64,000 nucleotides of DNA, from assembly GCF_003670115.1 (NCBI RefSeq), contig NZ_QQTY01000002.1:62001-126000 (forward strand), written 5' to 3'. This stretch comes from Natronorubrum halophilum (lineage in GTDB: Archaea > Halobacteriota > Halobacteria > Halobacteriales > Natrialbaceae). The translations under genes and the position numbers were made by a program. Below, piece after piece: positions 43,688 to 52,637 of this stretch. How positions within the stretch are numbered: the stretch's first letter is position 1; each line of letters starts with the position of its first letter. The notes under the pieces are model-generated. The model was not told the origin of the DNA. It worked only from the letters and a program-made list of their open reading frames with translations, and did no database searches.

Positions 43688-45544
43688 TCAGTCCCGACCG
43701 TGTCGAGTCAGACACTTCGAGAGCCCGATCAACTCGACGGGTTCGGAGTTATCCGGCGAGTAGACGACCATCTGGCCCTTCTCCATGTAGGGCACCTTCG
43801 ACTCGAGGTTGCTCGGGATGTTGACGCTCTTGATCGCGTCCTCGTCGCCGAGGTTGAGCACGATGGTGGTGTTGATCTGTTTGAAGACGGCGTCGTGGAT
43901 GTCCTGCGGATCCTGGGTGATGAGGAAGAGCCCGAGTCGCTCCTTGCGGCCCTGTTTGGCGGCTTCGGTGAACTTTCGGATGACCTTGCCCGCCTGCACG
44001 CTGTCGGCGTCGGTCAGGAAGTTGTGCGCCTCGTCCATGCCGAGGACGAGCGGCGTCTCCTTGATCCGGTCGTAGGCCGGGTCGTTCGAGAGCTTTTCGT
44101 CGATCAGCAGCGAGGAGACGGCGAGAACGATCGCTTCCGTCGCTCGCGTGTCGTTGATGTGGTAGGTGGGGACGACGGTGAGTCCGCCCGGACGGACGAA
44201 CTCGTGGACGAGGTCCGTGATCGGCCGCGCGTCCTGATCGAAGACGTGACCGAATCCGAGCACGCGGCGGCGGACGGCGTCGAAGGTCGCCTCGTGGACG
44301 CGCCCGGACTCGTCGAGTTCCTCGCGCAACGCGGGGTCGTCGAGGAAGGTCGTGAACTCCTCGTACGTACCGGCGTCGCCGTACTGCTTCCGGAATCGCG
44401 GCAAGAGCACGCTGACCAGCGCGCCGTACTGGTTGTCGTTTAACCCGCTGCCCGCGACCAGCCACGGGTTCTCGTAGACCATCGCGAAGGGAATCGTGAA
44501 CTCGACCTGTTCCGCGCGGTGGTGTCCCGCCGAGTACGTCGCCGACCCGACTTTCGGAATGAACGCCGTCGTGTCCTCGTGGCCGCCGTAATCGATCCCC
44601 TCTCGCTCGAGCCGCCGCGCGAAGTCGTCGTCCAGTTCCGGATTGTCGTCGTGCATCTGGGCGTACTCGTCCTGGGGGTCGAACTGGACGACGGCGGTGC
44701 CGACCTCGCGACCGTCGTCCATCGGATAGGTCCGCTCGTCCGCGAGGTACTGCCGGAGGACGTTCTTCGCGCCGTGGGTCTTCCCCGATCCCGTCCCGCC
44801 GGCGATCAGGGTGTGCCGGAACACGAGCGGATCGCCGGCCTCGTAGTCGTCTTTGAGCCGATAATCGATCGTCGGCGGCGACGCCGCGGTCCTGACCTTC
44901 TCGCCGCCGACCGAGAGGTGGCCCAGAAAGACGCCGTCCTCGGGGATCTTCAGCCCGGTCTTGATCTCCGCGGTGTCGTCCGCCGTCCGGATCACCGTCT
45001 GGGGTTTGGGCACGCGATCGGTCATCCGCCGTTTGAGTTCCCCGTCATCGTCGTACAGGACGGCGATCGGTTCGACGGACGCGACGAACTTGTAATCCGC
45101 TTCGTCGACCTCGTCCGCCCGCATCGCGCGTCGCGAGTGAATCTCCGTCGCGTCGTCGGCGTGGTACTGCTGGGCGTACTCGAGGCCGGTAATGCGACAG
45201 AACAGCGTCTCGTCGTCGGGGTAGGGTGCGAGCAGGTAGCTCCCGATGCGGATCGACGATCGATTGCCCTGAGTCACGTACGCGCGCAACGTCGTCTCGT
45301 CCTCGTCTTCGGCGATGCGAAGGCCCTGAGAGACGCAGATCGTCCCGATACCGACGTCCTCGCCGCGCGGTTCGACGGGCGTGGGTTCGAACTCCTCGTT
45401 CGTTCCCGCGTTCGTACCTGTCGAGTCGTCTGCACTCGTCTCGGATGACGAAGATACGCCCGTATCGGACGACAGGTCGCCTGTCGCGCCGGAATCAGCG
45501 TCTGCGTCGGCGTTGAATTCGCCGAAATCACCCAGATCGGTCAT
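43688..45544 (-). CDS. herA: HerA-like DNA-translocating ATPase
   Basis: A hexameric HerA/FtsK-family helicase, 618 residues. An acidic disordered N terminus (1-60) precedes a HAS-barrel (about 62-165). The ATPase core has Walker A AGGTGSGKTHGAKN (about 248-261), Walker B LVLGMDEAHNF, sensor FLITQDPQDI and the conserved KQGRKERL. HerA works with NurA nuclease in end resection; a NurA-like gene lies 2.6 kb upstream on the same strand, and no Mre11/Rad50 gene is present here. ATG 45544 is used. Confidence 0.87.
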   Translation of the reverse strand: MTDLGDFGEFNADADADSGATGDLSSDTGVSSSSETSADDSTGTNAGTNEEFEPTPVEPRGEDVGIGTICVSQGLRIAEDEDETTLRAYVTQGNRSSIRIGSYLLAPYPDDETLFCRITGLEYAQQYHADDATEIHSRRAMRADEVDEADYKFVASVEPIAVLYDDDGELKRRMTDRVPKPQTVIRTADDTAEIKTGLKIPEDGVFLGHLSVGGEKVRTAASPPTIDYRLKDDYEAGDPLVFRHTLIAGGTGSGKTHGAKNVLRQYLADERTYPMDDGREVGTAVVQFDPQDEYAQMHDDNPELDDDFARRLEREGIDYGGHEDTTAFIPKVGSATYSAGHHRAEQVEFTIPFAMVYENPWLVAGSGLNDNQYGALVSVLLPRFRKQYGDAGTYEEFTTFLDDPALREELDESGRVHEATFDAVRRRVLGFGHVFDQDARPITDLVHEFVRPGGLTVVPTYHINDTRATEAIVLAVSSLLIDEKLSNDPAYDRIKETPLVLGMDEAHNFLTDADSVQAGKVIRKFTEAAKQGRKERLGLFLITQDPQDIHDAVFKQINTTIVLNLGDEDAIKSVNIPSNLESKVPYMEKGQMVVYSPDNSEPVELIGLSKCLTRHGRD

Positions 45545-45849
45545 ATCAACTTCATCTGGCCCGGTCCTCAAACGCGTTTCCCTCCCGTCGCGACCGTAAC
45601 GTGTGTGGAAAAATACAATTCCACTGCACCGGTACACACTGCACTGTCGGAGAAGCGGGATCGTTCACCGGTCTCCGACCGCTCCACTCGGTCGTGGCGG
45701 CGGGTTTCGGTCGGCGACTCGAGCCGGCGGGACGTAACTCGACAGCGAGGATCAGTTGATGCGTTCGGAAAAACGGTCGTCAGGAACGTCGTTGGCACGG
45801 ATGGGGGCCGTGTGGACAGCGAGGCGGAGGCTACCCGCGGACGAGGGTC
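45545..45849. other. 305-base intergenic region upstream of herA
   Basis: No gene is supported. A plus-strand frame (45605-45853) is Arg/Ser-rich and shows no motif. On the minus strand a GTATTTTTCC stretch near 45608-45618 is AT-rich but about 65 bases from the herA ATG. Confidence 0.5.
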
Positions 45850-46491
45850 CTAGTCGGAGATCTGGACGGTCGACATCGTCTTCTCGTGTCGTGTGACCAG
45901 CCCGGACTCGTGATCGAACTCGAGGACGCCAATGTCCGCCAGCAACGGGAGGTGCGCGTGGTAGAGCGAGAGCTTCGCGCGTTCGGGGTCGGAGAGCGAG
46001 TCGACGTCCTGGGAGGCGACGGTCGATGCGAGTTGTTCGACGGACAGCGGTCGGTCGTGCTCCGCCAGACTCGAGAGCACGTGCATCCGAACCGGGTGGA
46101 CGAGCGCCTCGAGCAGCTGATCGCCGTTTTCGCTCTCGTAGAGGTCGAGCAGCGTCGAGAGGTCGTTCGGATGGACCGGCGGTTCGTCGGCGAGTTCGAC
46201 ACCGGTTTCGGCGTCCCACTCGACGATGTTGTACTCGGCCAGTCGCGGCAGATGATTGTGAACGAGATCGATTCGGACCTCGTGTCGCGCCCGTCCGTTC
46301 GAGACGTCGAACTGCCCGTTCTCGATGAGCTCCGTCGTAAGCGACGCCAGTGATAGCCGGGTCTGATGGTCGCCGAGAATATCGAGGAGACGGACTCGCT
46401 GTGGATGACAAAGCACATCGTAACACTCCGTCGGGACGTTTTCCAGTGGGCCCCGTCTCCCGTCTCCGCCGAAGTGAACATCCGAACTCAT
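45850..46491 (-). CDS. Two-copy winged-helix protein (DUF7344-like)
   Basis: 213 residues holding a duplicated winged-helix module. The first copy: YDVLCHPQRVRLLDILGDHQTRLSLASLTTELIENG...RHEVRIDLVHNHLPRLAEYNIVEWDAETGVELA; the second: LLEALVHPVRMHVLSSLAEHDRPLSVEQLASTVA...AKLSLYHAHLPLLADIGVLEFDHESGLVTRHEKT. Both have the HPxRxxxL helix and the HxHLPxLA pattern. Likely a transcriptional regulator; targets unknown. A GCTTATCC box at about 46516-46523 on this strand suggests a leaderless transcript, supporting ATG 46491. Confidence 0.82.
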   Translation of the reverse strand: MSSDVHFGGDGRRGPLENVPTECYDVLCHPQRVRLLDILGDHQTRLSLASLTTELIENGQFDVSNGRARHEVRIDLVHNHLPRLAEYNIVEWDAETGVELADEPPVHPNDLSTLLDLYESENGDQLLEALVHPVRMHVLSSLAEHDRPLSVEQLASTVASQDVDSLSDPERAKLSLYHAHLPLLADIGVLEFDHESGLVTRHEKTMSTVQISD

Positions 46492-46557
46492 TATTCGCAC
46501 TAACAACTGCAGCGGGGATAAGCACGGTTCCAAAACGATTTGGGTCGGGAATGAGTT

Positions 46558-46582
46558 ATTACCCTTATAATACGTGGGTAAT
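46558..46582. promoter_or_regulatory. Inverted repeat flanking a TATA box
   Basis: ATTACCC (46558-46564) and GGGTAAT (46576-46582) are exact reverse complements flanking TTATAATAC (46565-46573). A TATA box inside a 7-bp dyad suits repressor control. It lies 67 bases beyond the winged-helix gene start and about 200 bases before the gene at 46779, so the transcript it starts is unclear. Confidence 0.5.
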
Positions 46583-46778
46583 CCCTGGTGATCGTGAAAC
46601 AGCTTCGTACTGGCAGTATCACGCGATCGGGAAACGAGGTACTAGCGGGTTCCGTTCCACGCGGCGTCGGAACGAGGTGGCCAGATCGCCGTCGCCTCCC
46701 ATCTCGAGCGTGCTGGCGAGCGGACACGATCGGCTTCCGGGCACGGTCTTTTTGCAGTCACGTGCCCTACGGACGGGT

Positions 46779-47123
46779 ATGATACTGGTACGCGGTCGTG
46801 CCGGCGGAACCGAACTCACCGGCACGCTGTACGAACGGGGCGAACGAGCGCCGTCGTTCCGCGGCGCTCCGGACGAAGACGCCGCGTACGTCTGGGTCTG
46901 TGACGAGTTCTACGAGGTCGACAGCGGCGGTTCGACGCAGCTCGTCGACGGCCGCGAAGTAAATCTCGCGTTCGAGTCGCCCATGCCGCGCGGATTCGAC
47001 ACCCGCGAACAGGCCCTCGACGGGGCGAGAGAACACGTCCGGACGCAGTTCGCTCGAATCGGCATCGACCCCACGGCCGTGGCCCTCGAGGTCGAAAAGG
47101 ACGCGTCCGAGACGGGCGATTAG
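46779..47123 (+). CDS. Conserved haloarchaeal protein (DUF7113-like)
   Basis: A 114-residue acidic protein: MILVRGRAGGTELTGTLYERGERAPSFRGAPDEDAAYVWVCDEFYEVDSGGSTQLVDGREVNLAFESPMPRGFDTREQALDGAREHVRTQFARIGI. Beta-strand rich with a terminal helix; no signal or membrane segment. Family identity is from memory and unverified. Its stop overlaps the convergent cohesin-protein stop at 47120 by four bases. Confidence 0.75.
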   Translation: MILVRGRAGGTELTGTLYERGERAPSFRGAPDEDAAYVWVCDEFYEVDSGGSTQLVDGREVNLAFESPMPRGFDTREQALDGAREHVRTQFARIGIDPTAVALEVEKDASETGD

Positions 47124-48058
47124 TCCCGACTTCGAGTTCGACGCGCCCCTCGAGCGACGACGAATGTACCACCGATGGCGAGCAGCGCCGCGAGGCCGCC
47201 CGTAAACCCGGGCACCGAGTCGTCGGTGGATTCGCTATCGGTGACGGCTTCGTCGTCCGTTTCCGTCGTCTCGATTTCGTCCGGATCCGGATTGTAGAAC
47301 GACGAGACGTCCTCGCCGCCGCCGTCGATCTCGACGGTGACGCCCTGCTCGTGGATCGGCAACGGCCATTCGCGGACGAGTTGCACGCTGCTCTCGTCGA
47401 AGGAGATAACCGCGTCCGCGGGGTCGGCGTCTTCGGCGACCGCGACGGTCAACGTGGCGAGTTCGCCGGTACCCGTCGCCCCGTTGGCGGCGGGCGCTCG
47501 GTACTGGTTGAGGACCGCCGTCCCCTCCTCGTGCGTGAGTCCCGTCTCGACGTGGACGTCGGTCTCTTCCCCCTGCTCGAGCCACGGCCCCGCCTCGATA
47601 TCCGTGATCTCGAGGTAGTCGGGATGGTACTGGGCGACGAGATCGACGGCTTCGACGCCCTCGCCGCCGTGTCCGCCGTCGCTGACCATCTCCACCTCGA
47701 TCGTGAACTCCTCGCCGGGGTCGGCCTCGACGGAGTGCGGCGACGGCGTGATGACCGCAACCTGATCGCCGGCGAGGGCCGTCCCGACGGCGATTCCGAG
47801 CGCCGAGACGACGAGTAGGGCGACGGCCGTCGCGACGAGCAGTAGCTGGCACCGCTCGCGATCGTCCGTCCGCTGGGTAACTGTCTCATGTGAGTCGGTG
47901 AACTGCTGTCCGGCGAACTCGTTTGCGTTCGTTTCAGTACCCGTGAACTTAGGCGGTGTCCTCGGTATCAGTGCGTGCAGCGGTCTCGCCGCTCTCGTCC
48001 GCGTCGTCGTGTCGCACTTGCGCGTGTGACGGTCTCGATGGCCACTACTACCGTTCAC
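47120..48058 (-). CDS. PGF-CTERM-anchored protein with a cohesin domain
   Basis: 312 residues from GTG 48058 (start uncertain). A hydrophobic segment LLLVATAVALLVVSALGIAVGTALAG (about 71-96) serves as signal or anchor. The cohesin domain spans about 105-245: SPHSVEADPGEEFTIEVEMVSDG, VDLVAQYHPDYLEITDIEAGPW, NGATGTGELATLTVAV, AVISFDESSVQLVREWPLP. The C terminus has the sorting signature SVPGFTGGLAALLAIGGTFVV with basic tail, the substrate of archaeosortase. In the cell envelope; likely binds dockerins. Confidence 0.85.
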   Translation of the reverse strand: MNGSSGHRDRHTRKCDTTTRTRAARPLHALIPRTPPKFTGTETNANEFAGQQFTDSHETVTQRTDDRERCQLLLVATAVALLVVSALGIAVGTALAGDQVAVITPSPHSVEADPGEEFTIEVEMVSDGGHGGEGVEAVDLVAQYHPDYLEITDIEAGPWLEQGEETDVHVETGLTHEEGTAVLNQYRAPAANGATGTGELATLTVAVAEDADPADAVISFDESSVQLVREWPLPIHEQGVTVEIDGGGEDVSSFYNPDPDEIETTETDDEAVTDSESTDDSVPGFTGGLAALLAIGGTFVVARGARRTRSRD

Positions 48059-48102
48059 ACGTTTCCGCTCCCCTGATCGCGGTTCTTACGCGAGTAGGAC
48101 TC

Positions 48103-49374
48103 CTACTCCACGTTCCATCGGTGATCGTCGTAGGTCCGGTCCTGAGACGTGTCGAACTGCGTCTCGAGCGTTTCGCGGAGCGACGCCTTCTCCGAGCGGC
48201 TGATTCGAGCGAGTTCGTCGGCCTTCTCGACGATCGTCGGCGGTCCGTGGGCGATCGCGACGTCCTGTAACAGCTGGATCGTCAGCCGATCGCGCGTCTC
48301 CGGATCGCGGGTGAACGCGTAGGGCGCCTCGACCCGATAGACGAGGTCGTCGCGCGGGTCGTAGACGACGAAAAAGGTCACCTCGTAGTCCTCGAGCGGC
48401 CGTTCGCGCTCGACGCCGAGCGCGTCGCCGTCGACCGACAGCGGTCGATCGACGCCGCCTCGAGAGCGGAACCAGTTGGTGTAGGTCAGCGCCGACTCGT
48501 CCCGTTCCCAGCGCGTGCCGTCGATATCGTCGACGTACTCGCCGCGCTCGAGCAATCGCGTAAACAGGGCCGAGTCGTCGTTCCACGGCGTACTCACGTC
48601 GATCTCCCGCTTGTTTTTCAGCGTTCGCGTGATCACGCGCGTCGCCGGATTCTTGACGAATCCCACGAGGGGAACGCCCCGATCGATGAACCGCTCGACC
48701 AGTCGGATGTAGTTCTCGAGGACCGTCGTCGGCCGCGGATCCTCGATCAGGAAGTCAGCGAGGTCGGGGTGTTGATCCGCCCAGCGGAGCAGTCCGCGCG
48801 GGTAGAGCGGGCCGTCGAGCACCAGGAGGTCTTCGACGTCCGCGGCGTGATCGCGGGCGTGTTTGCTCTCGGCGAGGTAGAGCGCGAGCGCGTGGACGAC
48901 GCCCTCGGCGAATCGCGGGAGGGGTGGAATCTTCACGGCGCGGCTCTGGCTGTAGCCCGCGTCGAATTTTCCCCACGTCTCGTCGACCGTCATCGTCGTG
49001 TCGTTCGAGTGGACCGTCATCACGGTGGTCCGGGAGCGGTGGAGGTCGAGATCGCTCGGCGTCGCGCTCATCGCCGCCTGGGCGATGTCGATGACGAGGC
49101 CGTTTTTGAACGTCGTCGGATTGATCGTCCCCGCGTCGAGCCCGTTCTCGGTCGGGAACGGCCGATCGTGGAGGGCGACGTCTTCGCAGTCGACGTGCCG
49201 ACGAACCCGTTCGTCGACCGGTTCGACGACCGTCCGGCCGTCGTCCGCGAGCGGGTCGAGAAACGATTCCCAGACCGTCTCGGCGAACGCGCGGCGGTCG
49301 CGCTCGTCAGCCCCGTGATCGATCCGCCTCGCGAGTCGCGCGATGCCGTCGAAGTGGACCGGATCGAGCGTCAT
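48103..49374 (-). CDS. nurA: NurA-domain nuclease
   Basis: A 423-residue protein with NurA-like features: GLVIDIAQAAMSATPSDLDLHRSRTTVMTVHSNDT (about 92-126), VVHALALYLAESKHARDHAADVEDLLVLDGPLYPRGLLRWAD (Asp-Gly metal motif, about 165-205), LVGFVKNPATRVITRTL and a C-terminal DRLTIQLLQDVAIAHGPPTIVEKADELARIS. NurA is a 5'-3' nuclease that works with HerA in end resection. The HerA-like gene lies downstream on the same strand, separated by three genes. ATG 49374 is preferred to an upstream GTG-type start. Confidence 0.82.
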   Translation of the reverse strand: MTLDPVHFDGIARLARRIDHGADERDRRAFAETVWESFLDPLADDGRTVVEPVDERVRRHVDCEDVALHDRPFPTENGLDAGTINPTTFKNGLVIDIAQAAMSATPSDLDLHRSRTTVMTVHSNDTTMTVDETWGKFDAGYSQSRAVKIPPLPRFAEGVVHALALYLAESKHARDHAADVEDLLVLDGPLYPRGLLRWADQHPDLADFLIEDPRPTTVLENYIRLVERFIDRGVPLVGFVKNPATRVITRTLKNKREIDVSTPWNDDSALFTRLLERGEYVDDIDGTRWERDESALTYTNWFRSRGGVDRPLSVDGDALGVERERPLEDYEVTFFVVYDPRDDLVYRVEAPYAFTRDPETRDRLTIQLLQDVAIAHGPPTIVEKADELARISRSEKASLRETLETQFDTSQDRTYDDHRWNVE

Positions 49375-49449
49375 GTGTGGTGGCGCACATCCCACCCGCA
49401 AAAAGTCAGCGGTCAGCCGGTCCGTCGCGGGTGTAACTCGAGAGCGGGT

Positions 49450-49475
49450 AAATTATTATCAGAAAACGTATACGT
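49450..49475 (+). promoter_or_regulatory. AT-rich box and 10-bp palindrome before the rubredoxin-like gene
   Basis: AATTATTAT at about 49451-49459 resembles a TATA box, and ACGTATACGT (49466-49475) is a perfect palindrome 26-36 bases before ATG 49502. The palindrome lies between the box and the gene, where a repressor could act. Confidence 0.4.
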
Positions 49476-49501
49476 GATGCTGGTATGAATGGTGATACCC
49501 G

Positions 49502-49762
49502 ATGTCCAAGCGACGGATGAAAGCGATCGAAACCGAGGATCACGCGATCAACTGGCGACAGCGCGGCGCGGCCGTCACGCTGTACGACGAAGCCAACTCG
49601 GACGCCTGGGTCCGAATGACGTTCGAAGCTGGAACCCCGCCAGAGCATCGCCTCTACATGGTCTGTGACGATTGTGGGGCCGTTTTCGCCCAGCGGACCA
49701 CACCCGGAACGTGCACCGTCTGTGGCGACTGCGGCGCGACCTACGATCACCGCCGCGACTAG
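49502..49762 (+). CDS. Rubredoxin-like zinc-ribbon protein
   Basis: An 86-residue protein: YDEANSDAWVRMTFEAGTPPEHRLYMVCDDCGAVFAQRTTPGTCTVCGDCGATYDH. Two CxxCG knuckles (CDDCG and CTVCG) plus a further Cys pair give the rubredoxin-like or zinc-ribbon pattern seen in a haloarchaeal family (I believe DUF7130, unverified). It may bind Fe or Zn; function unknown. The Lys/Arg-rich N terminus (MSKRRMKA) could contact nucleic acid. Confidence 0.8.
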   Translation: MSKRRMKAIETEDHAINWRQRGAAVTLYDEANSDAWVRMTFEAGTPPEHRLYMVCDDCGAVFAQRTTPGTCTVCGDCGATYDHRRD

Positions 49763-49863
49763 AATCGGACTCCGTTGACGCGACAGCGACGGTCGACCGA
49801 TTTCCTCGAGTATTGATCGCGCGGAAGTATGACGTATTTCTTATCTGTTCATCAGAAACGCCC

Positions 49864-50280
49864 TCACTCGAGAAATCGCTCCTGTATGGTTCCGGTCGGC
49901 ATCATACACTGCTCTTTCTGTCCGAACACCCGGTAGCGGTGGGCGGCGACGAAATCGTACATCCGGTCTCGCAACCGCCGCGGGAGGTATCGGAAGGGGC
50001 CGAGCAGTCGGTAGACGCCGCCGAGCAACTGCGCGATCCGGATCACCGCCGCCGACTTGACGTACGTGTCGTCGCCCTCGATCAGGACGACCGACTCGAG
50101 GTCGTGATCCTCGAGGCCGTGGTCGGCCAGCAACTGCTGGCCCACCGCGGACTGCAGCGACGCGAAGTAAAACTGCCCCTCGGTGTCTCGGGGAACGATA
50201 AACTGTACGAAGCCGTGACAGAGGTTGCAGACGCCGTCGAAGAGGACGATCGGTTCGTCGTCCGGGATGTCCGTTCCCAT
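49864..50280 (-). CDS. DCC-family thiol-disulfide oxidoreductase
   Basis: A 138-residue protein of the DCC/DUF393 family. VLFDGVCNLCHGFVQFIVPRDTEGQFYFASLQS contains the signature DGVCNLC (about 15-21), resembling a CxxC thioredoxin motif. SVVLIEGDDTYVKSAAVIRI, YRLLGPFRYLPRRLRDRMYDFVAAHRYRVFG follow. Predicted to do thiol-disulfide exchange; partners unknown. Confidence 0.92.
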   Translation of the reverse strand: MGTDIPDDEPIVLFDGVCNLCHGFVQFIVPRDTEGQFYFASLQSAVGQQLLADHGLEDHDLESVVLIEGDDTYVKSAAVIRIAQLLGGVYRLLGPFRYLPRRLRDRMYDFVAAHRYRVFGQKEQCMMPTGTIQERFLE

Positions 50281-50372
50281 CGATTGTCGTCCGTTCGGGC
50301 GTGAGACAGTTCAGCGTTCCGATCAGCCGCGTTCGAGCGTCGCCCCGTCGCTACGCGGTCCCGTGTTCGAAC

Positions 50373-52637
50373 TCACAGTGAGCTAAGCACCGCCACCGGA
50401 CAGGTCGCGTTGCGAACCACGTACTCGACGTTGGGGCCGAAGAACGCTCGATGAGTTACCGGTCGCGTGTTCGATCCCATCAGGATCACGTCGGCGTCGT
50501 TACGATCAGCGATGTCGACGAGTTCCGAACCGGGGGTATCCGATACCGTGACCGTGGTCACGACCTTTGCGCCGAGTTGTCGACCGAGTTCGGCCTCGCG
50601 GTCGACGATCTGATTGCCGATCTCTATCTCTTGAGAGAGGGAGGCTCTTCCGGTGAACTGGTCGCCCGATTGCGGGCCGGCGACGACGTGCGCGATTTCG
50701 ACCAGGGCGTTTTCCTCGACTGCGATGGTAAACGCGACTTCGGCGGCGTGTCGACTCGCCTGGGTCCCGATCACGGGCAACAGAATCCGTCGGATCGGTT
50801 CGTCTACCAGCGCCGGCTCTCGTTTCATGGCTTCCGACGTGCTAACGACCATGGCCGGACACGGCGTCTCCTGGACGACGTGATCGACGGTCGTGCTAAA
50901 CAGCGGCTTGTTGGGGTTGCTACCGAGGGTTCGTTCGCCGAGAACCACCAGGTCGTATCCGGCGTTCACGTTCTCCAGAATGGTGTCCGCCACGCTCTCG
51001 TTGGTTTCCTGTATGAGCCGTCTGATCGTCCCTTCTTGTTCCCCCAGTCTGCTTTCAACCCGCGTGAAAGTCGACTCGGCCTCGTCGGACTCGATTTGCT
51101 GTTTCGGTCCCGTCTTCTCCGATCGGTTCCGCTCTCGAGCGAGGAAGGGATGCCTGAGCCAGTTCCGAGACCGACTGCGTGTGCTTCTCAACGCGTCAGA
51201 GTTCGTGACACAGAGGAGATCGATATCGGTCTGGAGGTGCCGGAGCAACGGGCTGATCAGCCGGGCGGCGTACCGCGTATCGACGGTTCCCCGCGTCGGC
51301 AACAACACTCGAGTGAGATTGTTGACGAAGCTGTCCTGTAAATACTCCTCGCGTTCGATTCGGGTCCGCTCCTCCGCACCCATTTCGATCTTCGGAATCG
51401 ACCAGCGCATGATCGCGGGGGCCATCAGCGACGTCACGATGGCGACCATGACGATAATGCTGTACATGTTCGTCGTCAGGATTCCGAGCCCGAGCCCGAT
51501 CGTGGCGACGATAATCTCCATCGCCCCTCGAGCGTTCATGCCGCCGCCGATCGTCACCCCCTCCCACTTCGAGAGTCCGGCCAGTCCCGAGACGCCCATG
51601 ATACCGCCGAATTTTCCGACGCACGCGACGACGAGGACGACGAGACCGACGGTGAAGACGGTCGGATCGGTCAACGACGAAACGTCCATCCGCAACCCCG
51701 CGATCGCGAAGAACAGCGGCGCAAAGACGGAGAGGGTCATCGTCTCGAAGGTGTGTCGAACCTGGTAGTCGAAGCGTTTCACCTGGCCGACCAGTATGCC
51801 GACGACGAACGCGCCGAGGATCGCCTCGAGGCCCATGTACTGGGTGATCGCTCCCGCGGCGAGTGTAAAGATCATCAGCGTCGACAGCAACGCGGTATCG
51901 CTCCCGATGGCGTTGTCGACCCATCTGATCGTGCTCGCGATCAGGCGTCGGCCGACGGTGAACGCGACGCCGAGAAAGACGAGTACCGAAAGAACGGTCG
52001 TTGCGGCCGAACCGAGGTCGACGACGCCCGTTCGAGCGAGTCCGGCGACGGTCGCCAGCAGGATCCATCCGATCGTATCGTCGACCATCCCCGCTGCGAG
52101 AATTAGTTGTCCGATATCCCGACGAATAACGTCCAGTTCGATGAGTATTTTCGCGATGACCGGAATCGCGGAGATGCTCATCGCGGTGGCGATAAACAGG
52201 CTGAACACGACCCGCTGGTCCGGCGACGCGATGAATTCGGTCGGAAGGTACCACCCCAGCAGGAAGCCGGTCGTAAAGGGCACCACGATACCGCCGAGCG
52301 AGAGGAAGATCGCCGTTCGCCCTTTACTGATAATCAGGTCGATGTCCGTCTCGAGGCCGGTAACGACCAGCAACATGATGAGGCCGATCCAGGAGACGAT
52401 CTCGAGGAGGTGAAACTGGCTCTCCGAAACCACGAACAGCGTCTCGTACACGCCCGGTGCGACGAACCCCAGCAGCGAGGGTCCGAGGACCACGCCCGCG
52501 AGGAGTTCGCCGACGACCGCCGGCTGACCGATCGAACTGAACGCTTCGCCCAGTATCCGTGCGACGAAGAGCAACACGGCGAGCTGTACGATAACGAGGT
52601 AAAGCTCGTGGTGGCCGAGCGGTTCGATAATTTCCAT
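50373..52637 (-). CDS. Cation/proton antiporter fused to universal-stress domains
   Basis: A 754-residue protein. The N-terminal part (about 1-420) is a CPA2/KefB-type antiporter with about twelve helices: VGELLAGVVLGPSLLGF, AAGMVDDTIGWILLATVAGL (conserved Asp pair), LEAILGAFVVGILVGQV, GMNARGAMEIIVATIGLGLGI. A linker (about 430-520) leads to two UspA-type modules; the second ends ADVILMGSNTRPVTHRAFFGPNVEYVVRNATCPVAVLSS (G-S-N-T nucleotide loop). The Usp domains may regulate transport by nucleotide. ATG 52637 is preferred to GTG 52646. Confidence 0.9.
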   Translation of the reverse strand: MEIIEPLGHHELYLVIVQLAVLLFVARILGEAFSSIGQPAVVGELLAGVVLGPSLLGFVAPGVYETLFVVSESQFHLLEIVSWIGLIMLLVVTGLETDIDLIISKGRTAIFLSLGGIVVPFTTGFLLGWYLPTEFIASPDQRVVFSLFIATAMSISAIPVIAKILIELDVIRRDIGQLILAAGMVDDTIGWILLATVAGLARTGVVDLGSAATTVLSVLVFLGVAFTVGRRLIASTIRWVDNAIGSDTALLSTLMIFTLAAGAITQYMGLEAILGAFVVGILVGQVKRFDYQVRHTFETMTLSVFAPLFFAIAGLRMDVSSLTDPTVFTVGLVVLVVACVGKFGGIMGVSGLAGLSKWEGVTIGGGMNARGAMEIIVATIGLGLGILTTNMYSIIVMVAIVTSLMAPAIMRWSIPKIEMGAEERTRIEREEYLQDSFVNNLTRVLLPTRGTVDTRYAARLISPLLRHLQTDIDLLCVTNSDALRSTRSRSRNWLRHPFLARERNRSEKTGPKQQIESDEAESTFTRVESRLGEQEGTIRRLIQETNESVADTILENVNAGYDLVVLGERTLGSNPNKPLFSTTVDHVVQETPCPAMVVSTSEAMKREPALVDEPIRRILLPVIGTQASRHAAEVAFTIAVEENALVEIAHVVAGPQSGDQFTGRASLSQEIEIGNQIVDREAELGRQLGAKVVTTVTVSDTPGSELVDIADRNDADVILMGSNTRPVTHRAFFGPNVEYVVRNATCPVAVLSSL

